Part shown: positions 1 through 5,837 of the stretch, one piece after another | Layout: each line of letters starts with the position of its first letter | How positions within the stretch are numbered: the first letter of the stretch is position 1 | NCBI GenBank assembly: GCA_019508105.1 | Contig: JAEKMB010000045.1 | Location: forward strand, 1 to 8,233 | Length of the DNA: 8,233 nucleotides | Source: Alphaproteobacteria bacterium | Lineage (GTDB): Bacteria > Pseudomonadota > Alphaproteobacteria > Micropepsales > Micropepsaceae | Direction of reading: 5' to 3' | Translations under genes and position numbers: made by a program | Notes under the pieces: generated by a model | The model's database searches: none | Seen by the model: the letters and a program-made list of their open reading frames with translations, nothing else | What the model was told of the DNA's origin: nothing

Positions 1-166
1 TGGTATGGGAGACCTGAACCACGGTCAGCGCCCCCAGCAGGATCACCGCATGAATGGCGATGGTAATACCGATGCTGGCCAGCTTGGCATGGTCCAGCCT
101 GGAGCGCGCCCTGGGGCGTAGTGCATGGGCATGATCGAAGGCGTCGCGCGGAAAGAGGGCTGTCAT
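1..166 (-). CDS. tonB: Energy transducer TonB, N-terminal part (cut by left window edge)
   Basis: Partial gene: 55 codons from the ATG at 166 are visible and the rest lies left of the window. The protein begins MTALFPRDAF, has a basic cytoplasmic stretch (RPRARSRL, residues 18-24), and then one membrane helix at about residues 30-50 (starting LASIGITIAIHAV). His39 sits where E. coli TonB has the essential His20, with Thr35 four residues before it in the position of Ser16; this residue pair couples TonB to ExbB/ExbD. No other domain is visible yet, so the call rests on the N-terminal architecture and on being last in a TonB-dependent receptor operon. Its ATG overlaps the stop of the PepSY gene by 4 nt (ATGA), and a GAG-repeat ribosome site lies just upstream, so translation is probably coupled. 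A dedicated TonB for the receptor of this operon is the simplest reading. Another single-pass protein is possible. Confidence 0.75.
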   Translation of the reverse strand, partial: MTALFPRDAFDHAHALRPRARSRLDHAKLASIGITIAIHAVILLGALTVVQVSHT

Positions 167-1320
167 GTCTCCTCCTCCTCCGCTACCTCGTCGGTCATGG
201 TGGTCATGGGGATGCGGCGCTGGCGCTTCTTCCACCACATGATGATGCCGGTGGTGACGAACAACAGCGGCACCAGACCCGACAGGAACACCAGGAAGCG
301 CCATACCCCGTTAAGGCTTCCGTCATGCACAGGGCGCATCCAGGTGAGAAACCTCTCCGAGCTGTCGCGCACCATCAGCACCCTGCCGGTATAGGGATCG
401 AGCAACACGCTGGCATTCACCGCACCGTTGCTGAGATAATTGACGGTGACCGGCTGGCCGGGCCGCGCCGGATAGCTGATGCTGCGCGGCACAAGACCGG
501 GCACGGCGGCCTGGGCGGCGATCACCGCCTCGGTGGCGCCCAGCGGTTTGGTGTTCTGCACCGGCACCATGGGCATGGCGCGCGAATTGGCACCCGGCGG
601 GTTCATGCCGGCGGTTTGCGGCCAGGCGATCACCACACCGGAAAAACTCACCGCCATGAAGACAAGGAAGATCCAGATGCCGGTGGCGGCATGCAGTTCG
701 CGGTGGAAGCGCAAGCCCGTGGCGTCGGCGCGCACCTTGAAGGCATATTTCCATTGCCCGCGCCTGGGCCACCACAACACCAGGCCCGTCAGCCCGAGAA
801 TGCACATCGCCACCCCCAGCCAGCCGACCAGGGGGCGGCCAGTTTCGCGGCGCATCAGGAAGTTGCCGTGCAACTGATGGGCGAAGGTCAGGAAGGACGG
901 CAGCACAGCGGTACGGGTGCCCAGCACTTCGCCCGAGACCGGATCGAGGAAGATTTGAATCCCGCGCGGGGCGCCTTCGCGGCGACCTTCACGATTCGCG
1001 CCGGCGCCCATGGGGGAAATGCCGCCAAAGCGCACCACCACGGCCTGCCGTGGCTTTTGCGGCGGCAGGATCTGCATTTGCCCGCCTTCAATGCCATTCT
1101 CTGCCGCGGCCCTGCGTGCGGCATTGGCGATCATGGTCAGCGGCAGCGGCATGCCAGCCGTGGCAGCGACGGGCGGGGGCTCAAGAAGGTTGGCGATCTC
1201 CTGGTCATAGACAATCAGGCTGCCCGACAAGCCGAGGGCTGCCAGCAAAACCCCCAGGATAAGCCCGATCCACATATGCACGGTGAAAAGCGTGTGGCGC
1301 AATTTCGCAAAGCTCATCAT
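163..1320 (-). CDS. PepSY-associated membrane protein, PiuB/FoxB-like putative siderophore-iron reductase
   Basis: Inner-membrane protein of 385 aa with the four-helix PepSY_TM layout: helices at about residues 17-37, 166-184, 212-232 and 340-362, with two large periplasmic PepSY-type segments between helices 1-2 and 3-4. Conserved histidines of the family are visible: His9 and His15 (RHTLFTVHMW), His148/His151 (FAHQLHGNF), His206/His210 (FHRELHAATG) and His332 (PVHDGSLNG). In FoxB-type relatives such histidines bind haem and the protein reduces ferric siderophores, so iron release after uptake is a reasonable inference here. I chose the ATG at 1320 because GGAGG lies 9 nt upstream (1330-1334), the protein then starts as relatives do (MMSFAKLRHTLF), and it falls 4 nt after the piuC stop. 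An ATG at 1350 would add 10 residues and overlap piuC. The C-terminus is acidic (EEEET), and the stop overlaps the tonB start. Confidence 0.88.
   Translation of the reverse strand: MMSFAKLRHTLFTVHMWIGLILGVLLAALGLSGSLIVYDQEIANLLEPPPVAATAGMPLPLTMIANAARRAAAENGIEGGQMQILPPQKPRQAVVVRFGGISPMGAGANREGRREGAPRGIQIFLDPVSGEVLGTRTAVLPSFLTFAHQLHGNFLMRRETGRPLVGWLGVAMCILGLTGLVLWWPRRGQWKYAFKVRADATGLRFHRELHAATGIWIFLVFMAVSFSGVVIAWPQTAGMNPPGANSRAMPMVPVQNTKPLGATEAVIAAQAAVPGLVPRSISYPARPGQPVTVNYLSNGAVNASVLLDPYTGRVLMVRDSSERFLTWMRPVHDGSLNGVWRFLVFLSGLVPLLFVTTGIIMWWKKRQRRIPMTTMTDEVAEEEET
169..181 (-). promoter_or_regulatory. Repeated Shine-Dalgarno sequence for tonB
   Basis: On the minus strand the sequence reads GGAGGAGGAGGAG, then AC, then the ATG at 166. 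Several registers place an AGGAGG core 4-8 nt from the start. The same bases encode the Glu run at the end of the PepSY protein, so this site both fixes the tonB start and constrains the upstream C-terminus. Confidence 0.75.
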
Positions 1321-1324
1321 GTCC

Positions 1325-2020
1325 TCATGCCTCCGCCCAGCGGCGGACAAGGTTGTGGTAAAGTCCGGTCAGGCTGACGACCTGCGCGGTATCCCCGACC
1401 TGTTTGCGCAGGCCCTGGATGGCGGTATCCAGATCGAACAACATGTTGCGGGCAGCTTCGTCCCGCACCATGCTCTGGATCCAAAAGAAGGAGGACCAGC
1501 GGCTGCCCCGCGTCACCGTCGCGACATGATGGCGGCTGGTGGCGGAATAAAGCACCAGATCGCCGGCCACCAGCTTGACGGAATGACTGCCGAACGTGTC
1601 CTCCACCACCAGCTCGCCGCCGTCATATTCGCCCGGATCGGTGAGGAAGAGTGTCGCCGACATGTCGGTGCGAATTCGGATCGGGGCGCCGGTGCCCAGC
1701 GAGGGCTTCACCAGGCGGATGGCATTGTCGACATGAGCGCCGAAATTCATGCCGGGATCATAGCGGTTGAACAAGGGCGGAAAAACCCGCAGCGCCAAGG
1801 TCGCCGACATGAAACGTTCATTCTGGCCCAGCGCAGCCAGAATCATATCGCCCAGAGCGCGGGCGGCGGGAGTATCCTCGGGCACCTGCAGGTTGCGCTT
1901 GGTGCTCGCCGATTGCGCGCCCGCCGTGGCCCTGCCGTCCACCCACTCCGCGGACGCCAGTTGGCCGCGCATATGCGCGACCTGGGAAGCGGACAACACA
2001 GCGGGTATCCGGATCAGCAT
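1325..2020 (-). CDS. piuC: PKHD-type Fe(II)/2-oxoglutarate-dependent hydroxylase PiuC (YbiX)
   Basis: 231 aa, close to the usual length of about 225 for PiuC/YbiX, and recognisable along its whole length: AEWVDGR (residues 24-30), PLFNRY (82-87), the iron ligands His96 and Asp98 in [16 protein letters not shown] (117-126), [13 protein letters not shown] (132-144), the third ligand His164 in SRHHV, the probable 2-oxoglutarate-binding Arg174 in TRGSR, then [11 protein letters not shown] (177-187) and the C-terminal LYHNLVRRW (220-228). All catalytic residues are present. The family is non-haem, cytosolic and iron-regulated, and its gene normally lies beside a Fiu/PiuA catecholate receptor, as here. 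Its physiological substrate is not settled; hydroxylation linked to siderophore or iron handling is usually proposed. The ATG at 2020 lies 2 nt after the receptor stop. Its nearest GAGG is about 14 nt away, so initiation probably relies on ribosomes finishing the receptor. Confidence 0.95.
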   Translation of the reverse strand: MLIRIPAVLSASQVAHMRGQLASAEWVDGRATAGAQSASTKRNLQVPEDTPAARALGDMILAALGQNERFMSATLALRVFPPLFNRYDPGMNFGAHVDNAIRLVKPSLGTGAPIRIRTDMSATLFLTDPGEYDGGELVVEDTFGSHSVKLVAGDLVLYSATSRHHVATVTRGSRWSSFFWIQSMVRDEAARNMLFDLDTAIQGLRKQVGDTAQVVSLTGLYHNLVRRWAEA

Positions 2021-2022
2021 GG

Positions 2023-4659
2023 CTAGAGATCAACCCTCGCCGAGATGATGAAGGTACGGCCCGCCGACGGCGTGCCGCGATTGCCGAACGATTGGGCATA
2101 ATTCAGTTCGTCGGAAATATTATTCACATTGATCTGGAAATGGAACTTGTCGATGTCATAAGTGGCCACAGCATCCAATTCCAGGGTACGGGGAATAACC
2201 GCGGTGCGGCTCAGGCCCGTGGCCAGCGGTGCGGTGCCGACTATGGTGTTGCGGGCCAAAAGCCGGGACTGATAGACCGCACCGCCGCCGATCCCCAAAC
2301 CCGGCACGAAATCATCCAGCTTGTAAGACGACCAGAAAGACAGGGCGTTCTTCGGCACAAAAATCACCTGGGTGCCGATGGTGTAGGGATTGGGCAGACA
2401 GATCAGGGTGGTAGTGTTGCAGAAATTATCGCTGGTCACCTTGGAATCCAGGAAAGTATAGGCGGCCAGCACATTCCAGCGGTCGGTCATCTGGCCGGTG
2501 GCGGAAAGTTCCAACCCCTGCACCCGGTCGCGTTCGCCCGACTGGGCCGTGGTGGTGCCGCTGATCGGATCGGCGATCACCGCATTGCTTTTGAGCACCT
2601 TGAACAGCGAACCGGAAAGGCCCAGCGCGCCATCGAAGAAGCTTTTCTTGGCGCCGATTTCCACGGTTTCGCTGACCTCGGGATCTAGCGCCTGGTTGGC
2701 GGTGGTGATCGGCGTGGGCGCGCCCACGATCGAGGTGCCCTGCGGCACTGACGATTTGCCATAAGAGACGTAATAGGTCTGGTTGTCGGACGGCTGATAG
2801 ACCAGCGCCGCGCGCGGGTTGACCAGGGTCTGAGGCGAACGGGCGATGCTGGTCTGCGGCCCCGTCGCCACCGTGCCCACCACGGTGGAGGCAAAGCTGG
2901 GGGTGTAACGATCAACACGCACGCCGCCGATCAGGGAGATTTCCGGGGTGACATAAAAGCGGTCGGTGGCGAAAAAGGCGAGATCGGTGGCATGGCCGCT
3001 GGAGTCGGTGACATAGGCCGCGGTGGCGTTGGAGTTGGCAATGGTCGCGGCAGTCGGCCGGAACACCGTGTAGCCGGGCGGCGCGACGTGGCTGGGATTG
3101 AAAAGTGAAATGCCGATATTGCGGCGGTTCACCGTATGATCACCCAGCGCATAGAAATATTGCGCCGCGGTCGGCAGATGATAAGCGTAAATGGTGCGGT
3201 CGGCATTTTGGTAGAAGGCATCCAGCCCTGCGATGGCGATGTTGCGGAAGCCGGCAAGATTATTATCCGCCTTGGCAGTGAAGACATCCTGCAGGCCCCA
3301 ACTATTCTGGGAATAAGGCCCGCTGCCGCCGATCTGGCCCAGCGCGCTGCGCGGATCGGCGGTGCCGGCCGCTGAGGCCGGCGTCGCCTGGCCGAAAATC
3401 ACCGCCGAGCAATAATTGGTCGAGGTCGCATTGGCTGAAGTCTGGGTGTTCGGGGGGATGGTGAATTCGCAGCTGTCCACGGTGGTGTACTGGAAGTAGC
3501 GCGTATAGGCCGCGGCGCGACTATCGTTGGCCAGGCTCAGCCAGGGCGCTGCCTGATGCGCCCATTTCATCGTGACGATATCGGCGTCGTTGCGGTCGAT
3601 ATCACTGGCGAACTGGGTGTTGGTGTTGCGCGGCACGCCATACTGGCCGACCGGCTCGGCGATCAGCTGGCCGGGGCGCTGGGCCACGGTCAGGCCGTAA
3701 TCGGGATGGGCATCGGTGTGCTGGTGCATATAGGCCAGCGACCATTGAGTCTCGGTGCCCAGGCTCAGGGTGATGCTGGGCGCGATGCCCCAGCGCGTTG
3801 AGTGCGAGAAATCGCGGTCGACCACCCCGGTATCGGTGATCATGGCGTTGAGGCGCAGCGCGGCGGTATCGGAGATCGCATAATTCAGGTCGGCCGTGGC
3901 ACGAACATGACCGCCATTGCCGCCTTCCAGCGCCAGGGAATATTTGTCGGCCAGGAACGGTGTCTTGGAAATGGTGTTGATGGCGCCGCCGGTGGTGCCG
4001 CGCCCGAACATCAGGCCGGAGGGGCCTTTCAGCACCTGCACTTCTTCATAATTGAAGGCGTCCCGGGCATAGGCGCCGAAATCGCGCAGGCCGTCGAGAT
4101 AGACATCGTCCTTGGCGTCAAAGCCGCGGATGCGGAACTGGTCGCCGGCCAGGGTGCCGCCTTCGCCGATGGCGATGGTGATGCCCGGCACATTGCGCAG
4201 TGCCTCGCCCAGGGTGGTGACTGCCTGGCTCTTCATGGCGGCCGAATCGATGACGTTCACCGCCTGGGGCGTGTCCTGGAGGCTGGCCGATGGCATGGAG
4301 GCCAGCGGCGGCGCATGGCTCAAACCATTCTTGTCCGCATTGTCATTGACCGACACCGGACCCAGTTGCACCGGTTGGGTGGTCTGCGCAGCGCCAGGCT
4401 GTGCCAGCATCAATCCCCCCAGCACGCCAAGGGAAGCGCCGGATAGCGCGCGGGTTTTGCGCGAAGACAAAGCGAACATGAAACCGGGCCCTTCAAGATC
4501 AGCATTGAGGATCAGCTTGCCGTTGCTGGTGAGGCGCAGACGGTATTCATCCCCGTCATGCAGCAGGACCGCCTCGCGCCCGCCGCCCAACAGATCGCTG
4601 ACGGCGACCCGTTTGATCGGTTGGAGCGAAATCGGCCGTTTGACGGGCTTGCCCGACAT
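2023..4659 (-). CDS. TonB-dependent siderophore receptor (Fiu/PiuA type) with N-terminal HemP-like segment
   Basis: Outer-membrane ferric-siderophore receptor, 878 aa from the ATG at 4659. Residues 10-53 match a HemP-type domain. Residues 61-92 then look like a complete signal peptide (basic SSRKTR, hydrophobic core, AQPGAAQ). A TonB-box-like stretch (QLGPVSV) follows at about 98-104, and the plug domain spans about 125-232 with QFRIRGF (174-180), [16 protein letters not shown] (187-202) and [17 protein letters not shown] (205-221), a combination typical of Fiu/CirA-like catecholate receptors. The remainder is the beta-barrel, ending [12 protein letters not shown]. Two close cysteine pairs occur in barrel segments ([10 protein letters not shown]...C and CNTTTLIC). 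From Met61 the protein would be 818 aa, nearer to the family norm. The adjacent piuC supports the Fiu/PiuA assignment. It is first in a four-gene operon and lies behind a palindromic operator candidate. The true start (4659 or 4479) is uncertain; the ORF itself is secure. Confidence 0.93.
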   Translation of the reverse strand: MSGKPVKRPISLQPIKRVAVSDLLGGGREAVLLHDGDEYRLRLTSNGKLILNADLEGPGFMFALSSRKTRALSGASLGVLGGLMLAQPGAAQTTQPVQLGPVSVNDNADKNGLSHAPPLASMPSASLQDTPQAVNVIDSAAMKSQAVTTLGEALRNVPGITIAIGEGGTLAGDQFRIRGFDAKDDVYLDGLRDFGAYARDAFNYEEVQVLKGPSGLMFGRGTTGGAINTISKTPFLADKYSLALEGGNGGHVRATADLNYAISDTAALRLNAMITDTGVVDRDFSHSTRWGIAPSITLSLGTETQWSLAYMHQHTDAHPDYGLTVAQRPGQLIAEPVGQYGVPRNTNTQFASDIDRNDADIVTMKWAHQAAPWLSLANDSRAAAYTRYFQYTTVDSCEFTIPPNTQTSANATSTNYCSAVIFGQATPASAAGTADPRSALGQIGGSGPYSQNSWGLQDVFTAKADNNLAGFRNIAIAGLDAFYQNADRTIYAYHLPTAAQYFYALGDHTVNRRNIGISLFNPSHVAPPGYTVFRPTAATIANSNATAAYVTDSSGHATDLAFFATDRFYVTPEISLIGGVRVDRYTPSFASTVVGTVATGPQTSIARSPQTLVNPRAALVYQPSDNQTYYVSYGKSSVPQGTSIVGAPTPITTANQALDPEVSETVEIGAKKSFFDGALGLSGSLFKVLKSNAVIADPISGTTTAQSGERDRVQGLELSATGQMTDRWNVLAAYTFLDSKVTSDNFCNTTTLICLPNPYTIGTQVIFVPKNALSFWSSYKLDDFVPGLGIGGGAVYQSRLLARNTIVGTAPLATGLSRTAVIPRTLELDAVATYDIDKFHFQINVNNISDELNYAQSFGNRGTPSAGRTFIISARVDL
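4477..4501 (-). promoter_or_regulatory. Possible internal start of the receptor (AAGGG site and ATG at 4479)
   Basis: On the minus strand an out-of-frame TGA (4501-4499) is followed by a 19-nt stretch holding GAAGGG, whose end lies 9 nt before the in-frame ATG at 4479. A good signal peptide starts at this ATG ([10 protein letters not shown], then a hydrophobic run). This is the anatomy of a separate gene start, and it would give a normally exported 818-aa receptor. Confidence 0.55.
4498..4659 (-). other. HemP/HmuP-like domain fused in frame to the receptor
   Basis: The first 54 codons of the receptor ORF encode [20 protein letters not shown] followed by [17 protein letters not shown], which fits the HemP pattern (SDLLGG-RE, Y-LRLT--GKLIL) nearly end to end. 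HemP/HmuP proteins are normally free-standing, about 60 aa, cytoplasmic, and linked to haem or iron uptake gene expression. Here the domain precedes a signal peptide. A clear Shine-Dalgarno (GAGG, 7 nt before the ATG at 4659) shows this segment is probably translated. Whether it stays attached to the receptor is not decidable from the sequence. Confidence 0.8.
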
Positions 4660-4664
4660 GCAGT

Positions 4665-4670
4665 TCCCTC
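4665..4670 (-). promoter_or_regulatory. Ribosome binding site for the HemP-receptor ORF
   Basis: GAGGGA on the minus strand; GAGG ends 7 nt before the ATG at 4659. This supports real initiation at the HemP-containing start and not only at the internal ATG. Confidence 0.6.
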
Positions 4671-4706
4671 ACTTGCGAAACGCTATCAAACATAGCCCCC
4701 TACTAT

Positions 4707-4723
4707 TTGCAAGTGACTTGCAA
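4707..4723. promoter_or_regulatory. Perfect 17-nt palindrome, candidate Fur-type iron operator
   Basis: TTGCAAGT, one central G, then ACTTGCAA: 8-nt arms with no mismatch. It lies 47 nt upstream of the receptor operon ATG (4659) and between the two divergent operons. A further half-site-like ACTTGCGAA occurs at 4671-4679. Alphaproteobacterial Fur-family operators often contain TGCAA/TTGCA arms, and this operon type is normally iron-repressed, so a Fur-family site is the best guess; another dimeric regulator is possible. No convincing -35/-10 pair is visible for the receptor operon. For the plus strand, a weak -10-like GATAAA occurs at 4752-4757. Confidence 0.55.
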
Positions 4724-4829
4724 CTTCAATCTCAATCAGCTCACCCGAGATGATAAATCGATGTGTTTCAATGCCTTGCCGCGCGGGCCGGTCGTGCGAA
4801 CCACCGCTCGGCTGGCACGTTCCCGCCTG

Positions 4830-5837
4830 ATGGCCGGGTTCCGCCAATTGCTGCGCAACACCCCCGAAGGGCTTTATTGCCCGCCGGGGGATTTCCATAT
4901 CGATCCGGTGCGCCCGGTGACCCGCGCAGTCATCACCCATGGCCATTCCGACCACGCCCGCTTCGGCCATGGCGCAGTGCTGGCAACGCCGCAGACCCTG
5001 GCCATCATGGCGGCGCGCTATGGCGCCGATTTCGCCGGCGCGACCGAAGCGGCCGGCTATGGCCAGCGCGTTACGCGCAACGCTGTGGATGTCACGCTGG
5101 TGCCGGCCGGCCATGTGCTGGGCTCGGCCCAAGCGGTGTTGCGCTGGAAAGGCGTCACCGCGGTGATCAGCGGCGACTATAAACGCCGCCGCGATCCCAC
5201 CTGCCCGCCCTTTGAACCGGTGCCCTGCAACCTCTTCGTCAGCGAGGCAACCTTCGGCCTGCCGGTGTTCCGTTTTCCCGACGCCGCCGATGAAGTGGCC
5301 AAGCTGCTGAAGTCGGTGACGCTGTTTCCGGACCGCACCCACCTGGTCGGGGCTTATGCGCTGGGCAAGGCACAGCGCATCATCCGCCTGCTGCGCGAAG
5401 CCGGCTACGGCAAGACGCTCTATATGCATGGCGCAATGGACAGCATGAATGCGCTGTACCAGGCCCATGGCATAGAGCTCGGCCCGCTGGCGCCGGCCAC
5501 CGATGCGGCGAAGAACGCCCTGCCCGGCGAGATCGTGATCGCGCCCCCCTCGGCCATCGCCGACAAATGGGCCCGGCGCTTTGCCGATCCCATTCCTGCT
5601 TTCGCCAGCGGATGGATGATGGTGCGGGCCCGTGCCCGCCAGCGCCATGTCGAACTGCCCCTGGTGGTGTCGGACCATGCCGATTGGGAGGAATTGACCG
5701 GCACCTTCAACCAGCTCCAGCCGGAAGAATTGTGGATCACCCATGGCACAGAGGAAGCCTTGCTGCGCTGGGCAGCACTGAACGACATTTCCGCCACGGC
5801 GCTGGAGATCGCCGGCTATGAGGACGAGGACGAATGA
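4830..5837 (+). CDS. Ligase-associated DNA exonuclease (metallo-beta-lactamase/beta-CASP fold)
   Basis: 335 aa from the ATG at 4830, the usual size for the exonuclease paired with bacterial ATP-dependent repair ligases. Visible motifs (numbered from this start): TPEGLYCPPGDFHIDP (11-26), the zinc-binding HGHSDH (His37, His39, Asp41, His42), PAGHVLGSAQ with His95, SGDYKR with Asp116, SEATFG with Glu139, and C-terminal SDHADW (His283) and ITHG (His305). These are the ordered motifs of SNM1/Artemis-type nucleases. It presumably trims DNA ends in the cytosol before ligation. Start choice: relatives begin about 10 residues before TPxGLY, which favours 4830, although no good ribosome site is visible there. 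The ATG at 4761 would add 23 residues (MCFNALPRGP...) with only a weak GAG upstream. The acidic end YEDEDE overlaps the ligase start by ATGA. Confidence 0.92.
   Translation: MAGFRQLLRNTPEGLYCPPGDFHIDPVRPVTRAVITHGHSDHARFGHGAVLATPQTLAIMAARYGADFAGATEAAGYGQRVTRNAVDVTLVPAGHVLGSAQAVLRWKGVTAVISGDYKRRRDPTCPPFEPVPCNLFVSEATFGLPVFRFPDAADEVAKLLKSVTLFPDRTHLVGAYALGKAQRIIRLLREAGYGKTLYMHGAMDSMNALYQAHGIELGPLAPATDAAKNALPGEIVIAPPSAIADKWARRFADPIPAFASGWMMVRARARQRHVELPLVVSDHADWEELTGTFNQLQPEELWITHGTEEALLRWAALNDISATALEIAGYEDEDE
5820..5833 (+). promoter_or_regulatory. Ribosome binding site for the DNA ligase inside the exonuclease tail
   Basis: GAGGACGAGGACGA directly before the ATG at 5834 offers GAGG cores 4 and 10 nt from the start. 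It encodes the EDEDE tail of the exonuclease. Together with the ATGA overlap, this points to coupled translation of the pair. Confidence 0.65.

Larger units (their letters stand above)
4660..4829. other. Divergent intergenic/promoter region
   Basis: 170 nt between the receptor ATG (4659, minus) and the chosen exonuclease ATG (4830, plus). It is locally more AT-rich than its flanks and holds the receptor ribosome site, an ACTTGC half-site, the 17-nt palindrome and a weak GATAAA. The reading frame of the exonuclease stays open back to a TTG at 4707, but that TTG is part of the palindrome, so the open frame is probably incidental. Confidence 0.6.

Noticed and set aside
121..1377. Long plus-strand open frame (418 codons) opposite the PepSY gene
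   Set aside because: Its product is low-complexity (His/Arg/Gly/Ala-rich) with no recognisable domain, and it lies antisense to a clearly assigned gene. In GC-rich DNA the frame opposite a real gene often stays open.
1283..2026. Plus-strand open frame (247 codons) opposite piuC
   Set aside because: It mirrors the piuC codons, has no family signature and no ribosome site; a shadow of the real gene.
3802..4446. Plus-strand open frame (214 codons) opposite the receptor plug domain
   Set aside because: Antisense to strongly conserved plug motifs, with a composition typical of a reverse-strand shadow.
4791..4825. LexA/SOS box before the exonuclease-ligase operon
   Set aside because: GAAC and GTTC occur here (in GCGAACC and ACGTTCC), but not as the GTTC-N7-GTTC direct repeat expected for an alphaproteobacterial LexA site.
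4707..4829. Exonuclease starting at the TTG at 4707, giving 376 aa
   Set aside because: The TTG is the first arm of the palindrome, the added residues match nothing in the family, and the family core begins about 10 residues after Met at 4830. The ATG at 4761 remains a weaker alternative.
4686..5744. Minus-strand open frame (352 codons) opposite the exonuclease
   Set aside because: Antisense to an intact metallo-beta-lactamase-fold gene and without any recognisable motif.
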